64,000 nucleotides of DNA from Streptomyces sp. S465 (GCF_026898115.1 NZ_CP114036.1:8302001-8366000), one strand, 5' to 3'. Positions 50,959 through 60,256 are shown, counted from the stretch's first letter. Translations and numbers: made by a program. Notes: generated by a model not told the origin, from the sequence alone.

Positions 50959-51567
50959 ATGACCACACCGCGGGATCTGCTGATCGTCACCTTGGACGTG
51001 GCACCCATCCGCCCCCTGGAGCGAGGCGATCTGTCGCTCGCGCTCGCGGGGGCCGAGCTGATCGACCTCCTCGGCGCCGAGGCCCTCGGACTGGAGGAGG
51101 ACCGCATCGTGCCGCGCCTCAGCCCGGCCACCGGGGACCGCATGCTGGACGAGGCCGCGTCCTCGCTTCAGCGGCAGCCGCCGTACGAGCCGGTCGGCGA
51201 TTGGCTGTGGCGCAGAGGCCGCGATCTGACCCCGGCCTACCTGGACGCCCTGGAGGCGGCCGGGCAGGTCACCCGGCGCCGCCACGGCTGGCTGCCGGTC
51301 CGCCCCGGTCAGGCCGTGCCGGTCGACTCACCCGCCCGCCGGCACGCCACGGACCGCTGGTCCTCGGACGAGCCCGTCCTCGCCTCCCTCGCGGCGGCCA
51401 TCGGGGTCCGTGAGGAGCCCACGGGAGACGTCGCGGACGGCGTGGCCGACGAGGCGGTCGTGACCGTGCTCGCCACCGTCAACGACGCGGTGATGGAGCT
51501 GGAAGCCGTCCGGCAGCGGCGCGCCATCGAGCAGGCGGCCTACGACAACGTCTGGCGCGGCCCATGA
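50959..51567 (+). CDS. GPP34 (GOLPH3-like) protein
   Basis: A 202-residue protein with the Golgi phosphoprotein 3 fold. PRDLLIVTLDVA, LSLALAGAELIDLLGAEAL and the C-terminal VNDAVMELEAVRQRRAIEQA are family features. The eukaryotic family binds phosphatidylinositol-4-phosphate; in Streptomyces paralogues are numerous and the role is unknown. ATG 50959 is preferred over the open upstream frame, which overlaps the terminator. Confidence 0.85.
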   Translation: MTTPRDLLIVTLDVAPIRPLERGDLSLALAGAELIDLLGAEALGLEEDRIVPRLSPATGDRMLDEAASSLQRQPPYEPVGDWLWRRGRDLTPAYLDALEAAGQVTRRRHGWLPVRPGQAVPVDSPARRHATDRWSSDEPVLASLAAAIGVREEPTGDVADGVADEAVVTVLATVNDAVMELEAVRQRRAIEQAAYDNVWRGP

Positions 51568-51757
51568 GCGGTTCGCGGCGCTGAATGTCGCGCGCGGCGC
51601 ATGAGCGGTTCGCGGCTGACGTCGCGCGCGCACCCGGGCCCCGTGCCCGCCGGCGCCCGTGATCCGCGAAGTCGGGCCCCGGGCGGACCGTGCCGCCGTA
51701 TCGTGTCGGGTGATCAACCACGTCCCAGTCGGCACCACCACCCGAACGGAGACGCAC

Positions 51758-53335
51758 ATGGACCCGTACGCCGAAGCCGCCGGTCACAGATCCCCCCACC
51801 ACGACGCCGAGCCCCTCCCGGCCCCCTTCCCCCAGGCCCTCATCGACGCCTTCCGCGCGCGGCCGGAGCTGCCCGCCTTCGAACACCCGTCGGGCACTGT
51901 CTCCCGGGGCGCGGTGCTGGAGCTGATCGGCCGGTGCGCGGACGGGCTGCGGGCGGCGGGGCTCGGGCCGGGACGGTCGGTCGCGGTGGCCACCGATGTG
52001 ACGCCGGAGGGTTTCGCGGTGCTCCTGGCGGCCTACGCGGTGGGCTGCCGGGTGACGGGGCTGCGGCCCGGGATGCCCCCGGCGCATCTGGAGTACGTCC
52101 TCTCCGACGGCATCGACGCCCTGGTGGCCGACGAGACCGGTGCGGCCCTCGAGCTGCCGGCCGCCACGGGCGACGTGACCGTGTTACGGCTGGGCGAGGA
52201 CCTGCTGGACGCCCACCCGAAGGCCGTGGGGGAGCTGACCGCCCAGGGCCGTCCCGACGACATCGCCCTGGTGACGCTCACCAGCGGCAGCACCGGACGC
52301 CCCAAGGGCTGCGCCCAGACCTACCGTTCGCTCTCCCTCAACTGGGCGTGGCAGCCCGCGCGCTGGACCGAACGGACCGCGCGGCTCGCGGCGGGCTATC
52401 GGCGGTTCCTGCTCTTCGGCACCCTGAGCAGCGCGGTGATCTTCGAACACCTGGGGGTCTGTCTGCTGGGCGGTGGCACCGCCGTCATCCCCGAGCCGCC
52501 CCTGGCGTTCCCGCAGGTCTTCGAGCGCCACCGGATCACCGGGTGTCTGATGACCGTCGCCCGGCTGCACCACGTACTGGACGTCCTGCGCACCGATCCC
52601 GTCGACGTCAGCAGCCTTCAGGTGCTGCTGGTGGCCGGGTCCCCGCTCGCCCCGCACCGGTTCGCGGAGGCGGCCCGGCGGCTGGGCCCGGTGGTCCACC
52701 AGGGGTACGGGCAGACGGAGACCGGCATGCTCACCCTGCTCACCCCGGACGACCTGGCCCAGTGGCCGGGCCGGCTGTACGACTCGGTGGGCCGGGCGTG
52801 GTCCGGGGTGGAGATCAGCGTCCGCGACCCCGAGGAGCGGCCGGTGCCCGCCGGGACCACCGGCGAGATATGGGTCCGCACCGACTCCGCGATGGCGGGC
52901 TACTGGCAGGACCAGGAGCGCACCCGGGAGGTCCTGCGGGGCGGGTGGGTGCGCACCCGCGATGTCGGCCACCTGGACGGCCACGGCTTTCTGCGGCTCA
53001 CCGGACGCGCCCGGGACGTGGTCATCATCAACGCCATCGTGCACTACGCCGGGGCGATCGAACGCGCGCTGGCGGCCCATCCCGATGTCGACCAGGCGTA
53101 TGTGGTGGGCGCGCCCGACGAGCGCACCGGTGAGGCCGCGCATGCCTTCGTCGTCCCGGCCGAGGGCCGGGAACCGGACCTCGACGCCGTACGCGCCCTG
53201 GTGGCACGGGAGTTGGGGGAGGCGAGCGTCCCCGCCACCGTCACCGTCGTGGCCGAGGTGCCCCTGGCGGCGAGCGGCAAACCGGACAAGCGGGCGCTGC
53301 TGTCGCGGGTGTCCGGGCCGCTGGAGGCGTCGTGA
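51758..53335 (+). CDS. stand-alone adenylate-forming enzyme (acyl-CoA synthetase-like)
   Basis: A 525-residue ANL-superfamily ligase that activates a carboxylate as its AMP ester. P-loop-like TLTSGSTGRPKGC, A5 GYGQTETGML, A7 TRDVGHLDGHGFL, A8 hinge region GRARDVVIINA and the catalytic Lys in SGKPDKRALL are all present. No carrier-protein domain. ATG 51758 after GGAG was chosen. Its stop overlaps the next gene (GTGA). Nearby P450s and a flavin monooxygenase suggest it supplies an activated acid to the biosynthetic cluster. Confidence 0.9.
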   Translation: MDPYAEAAGHRSPHHDAEPLPAPFPQALIDAFRARPELPAFEHPSGTVSRGAVLELIGRCADGLRAAGLGPGRSVAVATDVTPEGFAVLLAAYAVGCRVTGLRPGMPPAHLEYVLSDGIDALVADETGAALELPAATGDVTVLRLGEDLLDAHPKAVGELTAQGRPDDIALVTLTSGSTGRPKGCAQTYRSLSLNWAWQPARWTERTARLAAGYRRFLLFGTLSSAVIFEHLGVCLLGGGTAVIPEPPLAFPQVFERHRITGCLMTVARLHHVLDVLRTDPVDVSSLQVLLVAGSPLAPHRFAEAARRLGPVVHQGYGQTETGMLTLLTPDDLAQWPGRLYDSVGRAWSGVEISVRDPEERPVPAGTTGEIWVRTDSAMAGYWQDQERTREVLRGGWVRTRDVGHLDGHGFLRLTGRARDVVIINAIVHYAGAIERALAAHPDVDQAYVVGAPDERTGEAAHAFVVPAEGREPDLDAVRALVARELGEASVPATVTVVAEVPLAASGKPDKRALLSRVSGPLEAS

Positions 53336-53808
53336 CGGTGTCGGTCTGCTCGTTGCTCCTCAGCACGCCGCAGGTGATTCCCGCGGGCGGGTACCACGTG
53401 GTGCGCTTTCCCTTCGGCTCCGCCGAGTCCTACGACACGCACGGTATGCACCAGGTGGCCCAGCCCGACGGCCACACGGTCGGCGACTGGCGCACCGATG
53501 ACCGCGCGGGGCTGATCTGGCCCTCGGCGGACGGCTGGGGAGCGCTGACGGCCATGATCCAGTGGGAGGCCGGAAGCTACACCGAGCTGCGTGACCGGTT
53601 CGTACGGGACCCGCTGGGGCTGTCGACGGGCGCGGACAGCACGGCCACGGACCACCGGCCGCCGAGCCCGGGTATGCAGTGTTTCACCAAGCACCACGAG
53701 ATCTTCGTGCATCCGGGGACCCCGCTGGCGCTGATGGTCTCCCACAACGCCGGCGCCTCGGCCAGGCTGGTCTTCGCCGAGTTCAAACTGGCCATCCACC
53801 CGGTCTGA
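53332..53808 (+). CDS. unrecognised protein coupled to the adenylate-forming enzyme
   Basis: A 158-residue soluble protein, family not recognised. Predicted mostly beta: GYHVVRFPFGSAESYDTHGMHQ, HTVGDWRTDDRAGLIWP, CFTKHHEIFVHPGTPLAL, ending in RLVFAEFKLAIHPV. It has several His residues, but no metal or catalytic motif can be named. GTG 53332 overlaps the ligase stop by 4 bases, so it is almost certainly co-translated and functionally linked. Could be a carrier-free partner, binding protein or small enzyme. Confidence 0.7.
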   Translation: MTVSVCSLLLSTPQVIPAGGYHVVRFPFGSAESYDTHGMHQVAQPDGHTVGDWRTDDRAGLIWPSADGWGALTAMIQWEAGSYTELRDRFVRDPLGLSTGADSTATDHRPPSPGMQCFTKHHEIFVHPGTPLALMVSHNAGASARLVFAEFKLAIHPV

Positions 53809-53818
53809 CCGGCCCGGA

Positions 53819-53849
53819 CGTCCCGGCACGCCCAGGGCGTGCCGGGACG
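53819..53849. terminator. bidirectional terminator hairpin
   Basis: CGTCCCGGCACGCCC (53819-53833) and GGGCGTGCCGGGACG (53835-53849) are perfect 15-bp arms around one base, between convergent genes ending at 53808 and 53854. Confidence 0.85.
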
Positions 53850-53853
53850 CCGC

Positions 53854-55131
53854 TCAGCTCCCGGCCGGCACCGCCGCCGCGGTGCCGCTCGGTTCCCCGG
53901 CCGGCCGGGACCTGGCGTCCCGGCGGTCCAGCCAGTTGAGCACCGGGACCGTCATCACCGTGGTCACCAGGGCCACCAGGACCAGCGCGGCGAACAGCTC
54001 GTCGCCGACGATCCCGGCCGACAGCCCGATGTTGAGCGCGATGAGCTGCATCAGCCCGCGCGCGTTCATCAGGGCACCGACCCTGACCGCCACCGGACCG
54101 GACTCCCCGCACAGCTTGGCGGCCGCCCAGCAGCCGCCGAACTTGCCCGCCGACGCGAGGACGACACAGGCCGCGCCGAAGGCCATTACGGCCGGGTCCG
54201 CGAACACGTCGAAGCGGGTGTTGAGACCGGAGTAGGTGAAGAACATCGGCACGAAGATCACCTGGGTCGGACCCTGGATGGTCCGCACCACCCGCTCGGC
54301 CGCCTCGTGGCGGGGCATGGCCAGCCCGACGCAGAACGCCCCGAAGACGGCGTACAGCTGGATGGTGTCGGTGAACCAGGCGCCGCAGAACAGCACCGCG
54401 ACCGTGAACAGCAGCCGGGTCTCGTCGCTCAGCCCCGGCCTGGTCACGATCCACACCAGCAGCCGCCGCCCCACCAGGAACAGCACGGCCACGAAGACCA
54501 GCGAACCGCCCAGCGCCTTGACGATCGGCCCGGTCCTCTCCGAGGCCACGCTCAGCACCCCGGCGAGGAGGAGCCAGGCGGCCGCGTCATCGGTGGCCCC
54601 CGAGGCGAGGGACAGCGAGCCGTGCCGGGTGCCGGACAGCCCCTGCTCGGTGATGATGCGCGCCAGCATCGGGAACGCGGTGATGGCGAGCGCGACCCCG
54701 ACGAAGGCCGCGGTCACCCAGACCGAGACCCCGTCGACGAAGATGCCGACGTGGCCGTGGGACGCGAAGGTCAGCCCCACGCCCAGCAGCAGCGGGACCG
54801 CCACCCCGGCGGAGGAGACCGCCACCGCGGTTCCGGCCAGCCCCCGGCTCGCATGGGCCCGGAACGCGTATCCCGCGTGGAACATCAGGGCCACCAGGCC
54901 GATCTGCCCGGCCACGTACAGCACCGGTGTGAGCTCCGGCGGGAAGACCGCGTCCGACGCGTCCGGCGCCAGCAGCCCGAAGAGGGACGGGCCGAGCACC
55001 ACTCCGGCGATCATCTCCCCGACCACCGGCGGCTGGCCGAACCGGCCCGCCACCAGCACCACCAGACGGCAGGTCAGCAGGATCACCACGGCGGCGATGA
55101 AGAAGGCGGGGGCGAGCTCTGTGGGAGTCAT
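53854..55131 (-). CDS. CPA2-family cation/H+ antiporter
   Basis: A 425-residue antiporter of the Kef/NapA class with about 12-13 TM helices. GQPPVVGEMIAGVVLGPSL (TM2) and SLASGATDDAAAWLLL (the conserved DD transport pair) identify it. No regulatory RCK/TrkA domain. Its start is 13 bp after the degenerate P450 gene, so it belongs to that operon; it may support export or ion balance for the product. Confidence 0.9.
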   Translation of the reverse strand: MTPTELAPAFFIAAVVILLTCRLVVLVAGRFGQPPVVGEMIAGVVLGPSLFGLLAPDASDAVFPPELTPVLYVAGQIGLVALMFHAGYAFRAHASRGLAGTAVAVSSAGVAVPLLLGVGLTFASHGHVGIFVDGVSVWVTAAFVGVALAITAFPMLARIITEQGLSGTRHGSLSLASGATDDAAAWLLLAGVLSVASERTGPIVKALGGSLVFVAVLFLVGRRLLVWIVTRPGLSDETRLLFTVAVLFCGAWFTDTIQLYAVFGAFCVGLAMPRHEAAERVVRTIQGPTQVIFVPMFFTYSGLNTRFDVFADPAVMAFGAACVVLASAGKFGGCWAAAKLCGESGPVAVRVGALMNARGLMQLIALNIGLSAGIVGDELFAALVLVALVTTVMTVPVLNWLDRRDARSRPAGEPSGTAAAVPAGS

Positions 55132-55144
55132 CGTCGCGCCCTCC

Positions 55145-56575
55145 TCATCGGTCGGCGACGGCCGGTGCGGCGGAGCCGCCGGACGCCGTGGCGAAGTAGT
55201 TCCGGCACAGCCCCTGGCGCCGGGCGTCCCACACCATGTAGCCGCCGAGCACCAGCTGGGTCAGGCTGCGCGGGATCGCCGCCCACCGGTCGCCCAGCCG
55301 CATCCCCGCGAGCTTTACGGCCCGCCTGGCCGGCCCCCACACCGGCGGGGTCCGCCGGGTGGTGTGCGGGATCAGCAGACAGGGACCGCGGCTGGGCAGC
55401 GACCGGGTGTGCTCGGCCGAGGACGCCAGCCGGAACCGCCGCAGCACCTCCTCGGCCGCGGCCCGCATGGTCAGCACGGCGAAGCCACGGGCCGGACACG
55501 GCCGGTTGGCGGTCACGCCGAACGGTATGAAGGAGGACGGCCTGGTGTCCGCCGACAGCCAGCGGTCCGGATCGAAGCGCTCCTGGGCGCCGGCCCCCGA
55601 CCGCTGATACTCCGGGTAGTTGAACAGCAGCACCGAGCCCGCCGGTATCGGCGGTCTCCCGGCCCGGGGGATCTCCCCGGTGGTGATGCGGTGGGCCACG
55701 CCGAAGAGCGGGAAGTGCTGGAGCGTCTCGTTGATGACGTGGTCCAGGTAGTCGGCGTCCTCCTCGCCGGACAGCAGACGCTCCTGGACCGGCCGGTGCG
55801 TGGCGAGGGCCAGCAGCAGATGGGCCATCGCCTCCGAGGACTGCACCACGGCGGTGTTGAAGAACGTGCCCTGGAGGTAGTACGCCCGCTCCCGCTCGGT
55901 GAGCAGCGACGGCAGCGGCACCGGTGGGGGCGCGCTCGCCAGCCGGTTCCGCAGATACCCGGTGAGCCGGTCGCGCCGGTCCATATGGCGCAGGCTGGTG
56001 CACTTCAGGGCGCTGACCACGTCCTCGGCGTTGCCGACGATCAGATCCCGGACGTGGCGTGGGCACGGTTCGCGGAAGACCACCTCGTAGTAGACCTCGG
56101 CCCACACCGGCATCATCAGATCGCGCAGCCGCACCCGGTGCTCCCGGGCGCCGGACCGGCCGGCCCCCTCGTCGAGCTCGTCGAGCACCCGCCGGGTGCG
56201 GCGCCGGACCAGCTCGGTCCACTCCTCCCGGGAGAGCCCGGCGAGGATCCGCCGGGTCGTCCTGGCCACCTCCTCGTACCGCGGGCCCGGCTCCAGGTGC
56301 TCCTGGTGGACTTCGGGGCCGGGGGAGAGCCAGTACCAGAAGAGGTCGGACAGGGCGGCGCCACGGCTGCGGCCGTTCGCGGCCGGATGCCCGTAGACCC
56401 GCTTGAACTCCTCGGCGGGCACCTCGCGGCCGGGCGCCGGGATGCCCTCCTCGCCATTGACCCGGGCGAACAGGCGCACCCGCAGGGCGACCACCAGCCG
56501 GGGCAGCCAGTACGGCAGGCTGGCCGTCAGCCCCACCGCCGCCGCACCGGCGACCGGCCGGCCGAGCCCGCTCAT
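55145..56575 (-). CDS. non-canonical cytochrome P450-like protein
   Basis: A 476-residue P450-fold protein. The heme region is IPFGVTANRPCPARGFAV with Cys at about 360; the usual glycines of FxxGxxxCxG are partly replaced. FDPDRW (ERR-triad Arg) is present. The ExxR motif reads ETLQ in VINETLQHFPLFGV, so Arg is Gln. The I-helix segment GTFFNTAVVQSSEAMAHLL lacks the AGxxT oxygen-activation motif. About 115 residues follow the Cys, roughly twice normal. ATG 56575 overlaps the upstream gene (ATGA). It may be a peroxygenase-, isomerase- or lyase-type P450. Confidence 0.8.
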   Translation of the reverse strand: MSGLGRPVAGAAAVGLTASLPYWLPRLVVALRVRLFARVNGEEGIPAPGREVPAEEFKRVYGHPAANGRSRGAALSDLFWYWLSPGPEVHQEHLEPGPRYEEVARTTRRILAGLSREEWTELVRRRTRRVLDELDEGAGRSGAREHRVRLRDLMMPVWAEVYYEVVFREPCPRHVRDLIVGNAEDVVSALKCTSLRHMDRRDRLTGYLRNRLASAPPPVPLPSLLTERERAYYLQGTFFNTAVVQSSEAMAHLLLALATHRPVQERLLSGEEDADYLDHVINETLQHFPLFGVAHRITTGEIPRAGRPPIPAGSVLLFNYPEYQRSGAGAQERFDPDRWLSADTRPSSFIPFGVTANRPCPARGFAVLTMRAAAEEVLRRFRLASSAEHTRSLPSRGPCLLIPHTTRRTPPVWGPARRAVKLAGMRLGDRWAAIPRSLTQLVLGGYMVWDARRQGLCRNYFATASGGSAAPAVADR

Positions 56576-57699
56576 GAGACCACCCCGCCGGGCCGGGCGG
56601 CGTCCGCGCCGGGGAGGGGCAGCGGCGGCGGCCCCCAGGCCGGGGCGCGCACCAGATCCGGGGTGAGGTCCTGGACGCCGGAGGCGCCGCACAGCGCCAG
56701 GGCCTGGTCGACCTCCTCGCGCAGCAGCTCCAGCAGCCGCCGCACCCCCTTCTCCCCGCCCTCGGCCAGGGCCCACATCACGGGGCGGCCGATGCCCACG
56801 GCGGACGCCCCGAGCGCCAGCGCCTTGACCACATCGGTGCCCCGCCGCACACCGCCGTCCAGCACGACCGGGACGCGTCCGGCGACCGCCGCGCGGATCT
56901 CCGGCAGCAGCTCGACCGTGGCGGGCACGGTGTCCAGCTGACGGCCCCCGTGGTTGGACAGCAGCAGCCCGTCGGCCCCGTGGCGCACCGCCAGCCGGGC
57001 GTCCTCGGGGTGCAGGACGCCCTTGAGCAGGATCGGCAGCGAGGTGATCCCGCGCAGCCAGTCGAGGTGCGCCCAGGAGATCTCCGGCGACATGGCGATC
57101 GGGCGCACCCGGCCGCCCTCGCGCGGGTCGACCATGTGCGCACAGGCCAGCCCGTCCGGCAGGTCAAGGAAGCCGTTGCGCAGATCGCGCTCATGCGCGC
57201 CGCGCACCGGGGAGTCCACGGTGACCACCAGGGCGGTGCACCCGGCGTCGGTGGCCCGCCGCACCAGGGCCTCGGTGAACTCCAGGTCGGGCTGGAGGTA
57301 GAGCTGGAACCACAGGGGCGCCGGGGCGCCGTCCGCGCCGGCGCCGCGGGCGGCCTCGGCGATGTCCTCCACCGCCACCGTGGACGCCATGGACACGATC
57401 ATGATCGCTCCGGCGGCCGCGGCCGCGCGGGCGGTGGCCAACTCCCCTTCCTCGTCGCAGAGTTTGTGGAAGGCGGTCGGTGAGAGCAGGACCGGGGTCC
57501 GCGCCCGGCTGCCGGCCACGGTGACCTCCTGCGTCCGTACCGCGCTGCCGCGCAGCACCCTGGGCAGCAGCCGCAGCCGCCGGAACGCCTCTTCATTGGC
57601 CCGTACGGTGATCTCGTCCCCCGCTCCGCCGGCGATGAAGTCGGCGTGAACGGGGTCGAGTCTGGTCCGGGCGGCGGTTTCGAAGTCCTGGACGGTCAT
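56572..57699 (-). CDS. FMN-dependent alpha-hydroxyacid oxidase
   Basis: A 375-residue FMN TIM-barrel enzyme of the lactate/glycolate/mandelate oxidase family, which oxidises a 2-hydroxyacid to a 2-oxoacid. The catalytic His and substrate Arg are in LLSNHGGRQLDTVP; FMN phosphate contacts are in VVLDGGVRRGTDVVKAL and GIGRPVMW. LSPTAFHKLCDEEGELATA is the conserved flavin segment. ATG 57699 is used; GTG 57705 is an alternative. It starts 15 bp after the flavin monooxygenase stop. Confidence 0.9.
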   Translation of the reverse strand: MTVQDFETAARTRLDPVHADFIAGGAGDEITVRANEEAFRRLRLLPRVLRGSAVRTQEVTVAGSRARTPVLLSPTAFHKLCDEEGELATARAAAAAGAIMIVSMASTVAVEDIAEAARGAGADGAPAPLWFQLYLQPDLEFTEALVRRATDAGCTALVVTVDSPVRGAHERDLRNGFLDLPDGLACAHMVDPREGGRVRPIAMSPEISWAHLDWLRGITSLPILLKGVLHPEDARLAVRHGADGLLLSNHGGRQLDTVPATVELLPEIRAAVAGRVPVVLDGGVRRGTDVVKALALGASAVGIGRPVMWALAEGGEKGVRRLLELLREEVDQALALCGASGVQDLTPDLVRAPAWGPPPLPLPGADAARPGGVVS

Positions 57700-57714
57700 C
57701 AGCACGGGGCCGGG

Positions 57715-59319
57715 TCACCGCCCCGCGCCGGACGGCTGACGGTCCAGCTCACGGGCGAAGAACTCGACCAGCGGGGCGTAGTGGACCTTCGGGTGGTCCC
57801 ACTCGTTCTCCAGGTTCTCGGCCATGTGGTGTGTGCCGAGGAGCTCACCGTCGCGGAAGTGGCGGATCACCGGATGCAGATAGGAGGCGTCGAGGGCCTG
57901 CTCGACCGAGTTCTGTGCCGACCGGCGCACCGAGATGTCGAACGGGTCGACCTTGTCGTGGTCGGGGCCGTACTCCAAGGTGACGAGGAAGTAGCCGGCG
58001 CCCTGGGTCAGCGGGGCGCCGTGGGCGTAGGCGACCGGCACCTCCTCGTGGTAGCGGCTCTCGCCACCGGCCGGCGTGACCAGCAGGTCCCCGATCACAC
58101 CGAACTGCTGCCACAGCGCGGAGCTCCGGTTGACCCGGGCCACCACGGCGTCCGCGAGCGCGGTCGGATCGGTGGCGACCGGCCGGTGCGGCCAGGGGCG
58201 GTCGTGGTGGCGTTCGTCGAGGATGCGGCTCAGCGCGCGGACGGCGTACCGGAAGCCGTGGATGAAGCCGTTGGTGGACTTCTTGAAGTCGCGCTGCTGG
58301 GTGAGGGTCCCGGCGAAGTACAGACCGGGCACGTTGACCGACTCGAACGCCGGGGTGAGTTCGGCGAAGCGGTCGTTGATGACCAGCTCGGGGCGGCACT
58401 CGGGGTCGAACGGGGAGGAGTCGAAGCGGAATCCGGTGCACACGATGACGCGGTCGTAGGTGAGTTCCTTCACGACCTCGTCCGCCCGGGAGAAGCTGAA
58501 CCGCACGTGGTACCGGCCGCCCTCGCCCGGCTCCTTCTCGATCGACAGCACATTGCCGTCCAGCACGGCGTTCTGCGATTTGAGCTGGTAGGTGTCCAGG
58601 AAGTTGTTGTTGACGGCGCGCAGATGGCCCACGTAGTGGGTTTTCCACGCCAGTCGCAGGGTGTGCGGCCCGGCCACATGGATGACGGCGGCGGTCTCGA
58701 TGAGGTTGTCGGCCGTCTCCAGCGCGGAGTTGCCCTTGCCGAGGATGAGCACCCGCTGGTTGGTGAAGTCCTCGGGGTCCACCGATACCTCGGAGTAGTT
58801 CTCGGTGGTCTCGATGCCGGGCACATCGGGGATGTAGGGCAGGCTCACGCCGGTGGCCATCACCAGCCGGCGGCCGTGGTGGTCCCGGCCGTGCTGGTCG
58901 GTGACGGTGAAGCCGTCGTCGGCACGGCGGATCCGCACCGCACGGGTGTCATAGGCGATGTCGAGGCCGAACGCCTCGGCGAAGTCGGCCAGATAGCGCA
59001 CGAAGTCGTCGGCGGGCGGGAAGTAGCGCTTGCTGTACCGGGTGAACAGCAGCTCGGGGTCCGGGGAGAGCAGGGAGTTCCAGTCCATCCGGAGGTTGAA
59101 CTCGGCGTCGTCGGTGCCGGTGTGCACCTTGTTGCTGGATATCAGCTGCCGGTGGCGGGGGTAGGTCCGGAAGAACGTGCCGGGTCTGCTTCCGGCCTCC
59201 AGGATGCGGTAGCGATGCCCCGCCGCACCTAAGTGCTGGCCGAGCTGCAGGCCGGCGGGGCCGCCACCGATCACCAGGTAGTCGAGGGTCTCGGAAGAGT
59301 GGAGAGGGGTGTTGTGCAC
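57715..59319 (-). CDS. FAD/NAD(P)H monooxygenase (FOXRED2-like)
   Basis: A 534-residue two-dinucleotide-domain flavoprotein. FAD-binding VIGGGPAGLQLG is at residues 16-27, with RPGTFFRTYPRHRQLIS following. NADPH-binding VLILGKGNSALETADNL lies in the middle; VIVCTGFRFDSSPF and GLYFAGTLTQQRDFKKS close the FAD site. GTG 59319 is set by GGAAGGAAGG just upstream. Likely performs N- or C-hydroxylation or Baeyer-Villiger chemistry on a pathway intermediate; first gene of a four-gene operon. Confidence 0.87.
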   Translation of the reverse strand: MHNTPLHSSETLDYLVIGGGPAGLQLGQHLGAAGHRYRILEAGSRPGTFFRTYPRHRQLISSNKVHTGTDDAEFNLRMDWNSLLSPDPELLFTRYSKRYFPPADDFVRYLADFAEAFGLDIAYDTRAVRIRRADDGFTVTDQHGRDHHGRRLVMATGVSLPYIPDVPGIETTENYSEVSVDPEDFTNQRVLILGKGNSALETADNLIETAAVIHVAGPHTLRLAWKTHYVGHLRAVNNNFLDTYQLKSQNAVLDGNVLSIEKEPGEGGRYHVRFSFSRADEVVKELTYDRVIVCTGFRFDSSPFDPECRPELVINDRFAELTPAFESVNVPGLYFAGTLTQQRDFKKSTNGFIHGFRYAVRALSRILDERHHDRPWPHRPVATDPTALADAVVARVNRSSALWQQFGVIGDLLVTPAGGESRYHEEVPVAYAHGAPLTQGAGYFLVTLEYGPDHDKVDPFDISVRRSAQNSVEQALDASYLHPVIRHFRDGELLGTHHMAENLENEWDHPKVHYAPLVEFFARELDRQPSGAGR

Positions 59320-59364
59320 AGTGCCTTCCTTCCAGGAGCGCGATGCCAGGGGGGAAGCCGTCAC

Positions 59365-59408
59365 AATTTCCTTTAAATCTCAACAACCACTCTAGTGAGA
59401 TGTTCTCA
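59365..59408. promoter_or_regulatory. cluster of ATCTCA/TGAGAT half sites before the monooxygenase
   Basis: ATCTCA (59377-59382), TGAGAT (59396-59401) and TGAGA-TGT-TCTCA (59396-59408) form overlapping inverted repeats in an AT-rich promoter region, preceded by CTTTAAATCTC. Likely operator of the FAD-monooxygenase operon. Confidence 0.45.
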
Positions 59409-59473
59409 ACCTCAGCAACATCGAAAACAGGCCAGTGTGATCGTCTCGTGACCACTTGGCCGTCTCGGCCGCC

Positions 59474-60256
59474 TCAGACCGCGGACCAGCCGTTGTCGAC
59501 GGGCAGGATGACGCCGTTGACATTGCTGGCGGCGTCGGAGGCGAGGAAGACGATGGCGGCGGCCTGCTCCTCGGCCGTGGCGACCCTGCCGATGTTCGCG
59601 GTGTGCGCGCCGATGACCGCCGGGCCGTGGGTCCCGGGCCGGGCGTCGACCCGGATGCCGGTCGCGGTGCCGCCCGGGGCGATGGCGTTCGCGCGGATGC
59701 CCTGGTCCCGGTACATCACGGCGAGGGACTTCACCAGGCCCACCACACCGTGCTTGGAGGCGGTGTAGGCGGTACCGGCCGCACTGCCGCGCAGCGCCGC
59801 CTCGGACGCGGTGAAGACGAGCGCGCCCCGGCCCGCGGCCAGCATATGGGGCAGCGCGGCCCGGGTGAGCATGAAGGGCGCCGTCAGATTGACCCGCAGC
59901 ACACGGTCCCATTCGGCGTCGTCGGTGTCCGCGGTCGCCGAGAAACGGTCCATGATGCCCGCGTTGTTGACCAGGACGTCCAGGCCGCCGAACTCCGCCA
60001 CGGCCGTGGCCACGACCTGGTCCACCACCCGCTGGTCGCCGAGGTCGCCGACGACCGCGCGGGCGGTTCCCCCCTGGGTGCCTATGGCCGTGACGACCTG
60101 CTCGGCGCCGTCCCGGTCGAGGTCCGCGACCAGCACCTTCGCCCCCTCCCGGGCGAGCGCCAGGGCCGTGGCCCGGCCGATTCCCGACCCCGCGCCGGTG
60201 ACGACGACGCCGCGACCCTCAAGTCCGGTGCTGCTCAACGGTGTTCCCTTCCTCAT
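59474..60256 (-). CDS. short-chain dehydrogenase/reductase
   Basis: A 260-residue SDR. Cofactor motif VVVTGAGSGIGRATA (Asp in LVADLDRDGA favours NAD), NNAGI, Ser in VFTASEAAL, Tyr/Lys in TAYTASKHGVV. ATG 60256 opens the frame. A TTG at codon 7 is preceded by AGGAAGGG and may be the real start (MSSTGLEG). It lies just after a 13-bp repeat array that ends the upstream P450 gene. Confidence 0.87.
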   Translation of the reverse strand: MRKGTPLSSTGLEGRGVVVTGAGSGIGRATALALAREGAKVLVADLDRDGAEQVVTAIGTQGGTARAVVGDLGDQRVVDQVVATAVAEFGGLDVLVNNAGIMDRFSATADTDDAEWDRVLRVNLTAPFMLTRAALPHMLAAGRGALVFTASEAALRGSAAGTAYTASKHGVVGLVKSLAVMYRDQGIRANAIAPGGTATGIRVDARPGTHGPAVIGAHTANIGRVATAEEQAAAIVFLASDAASNVNGVILPVDNGWSAV

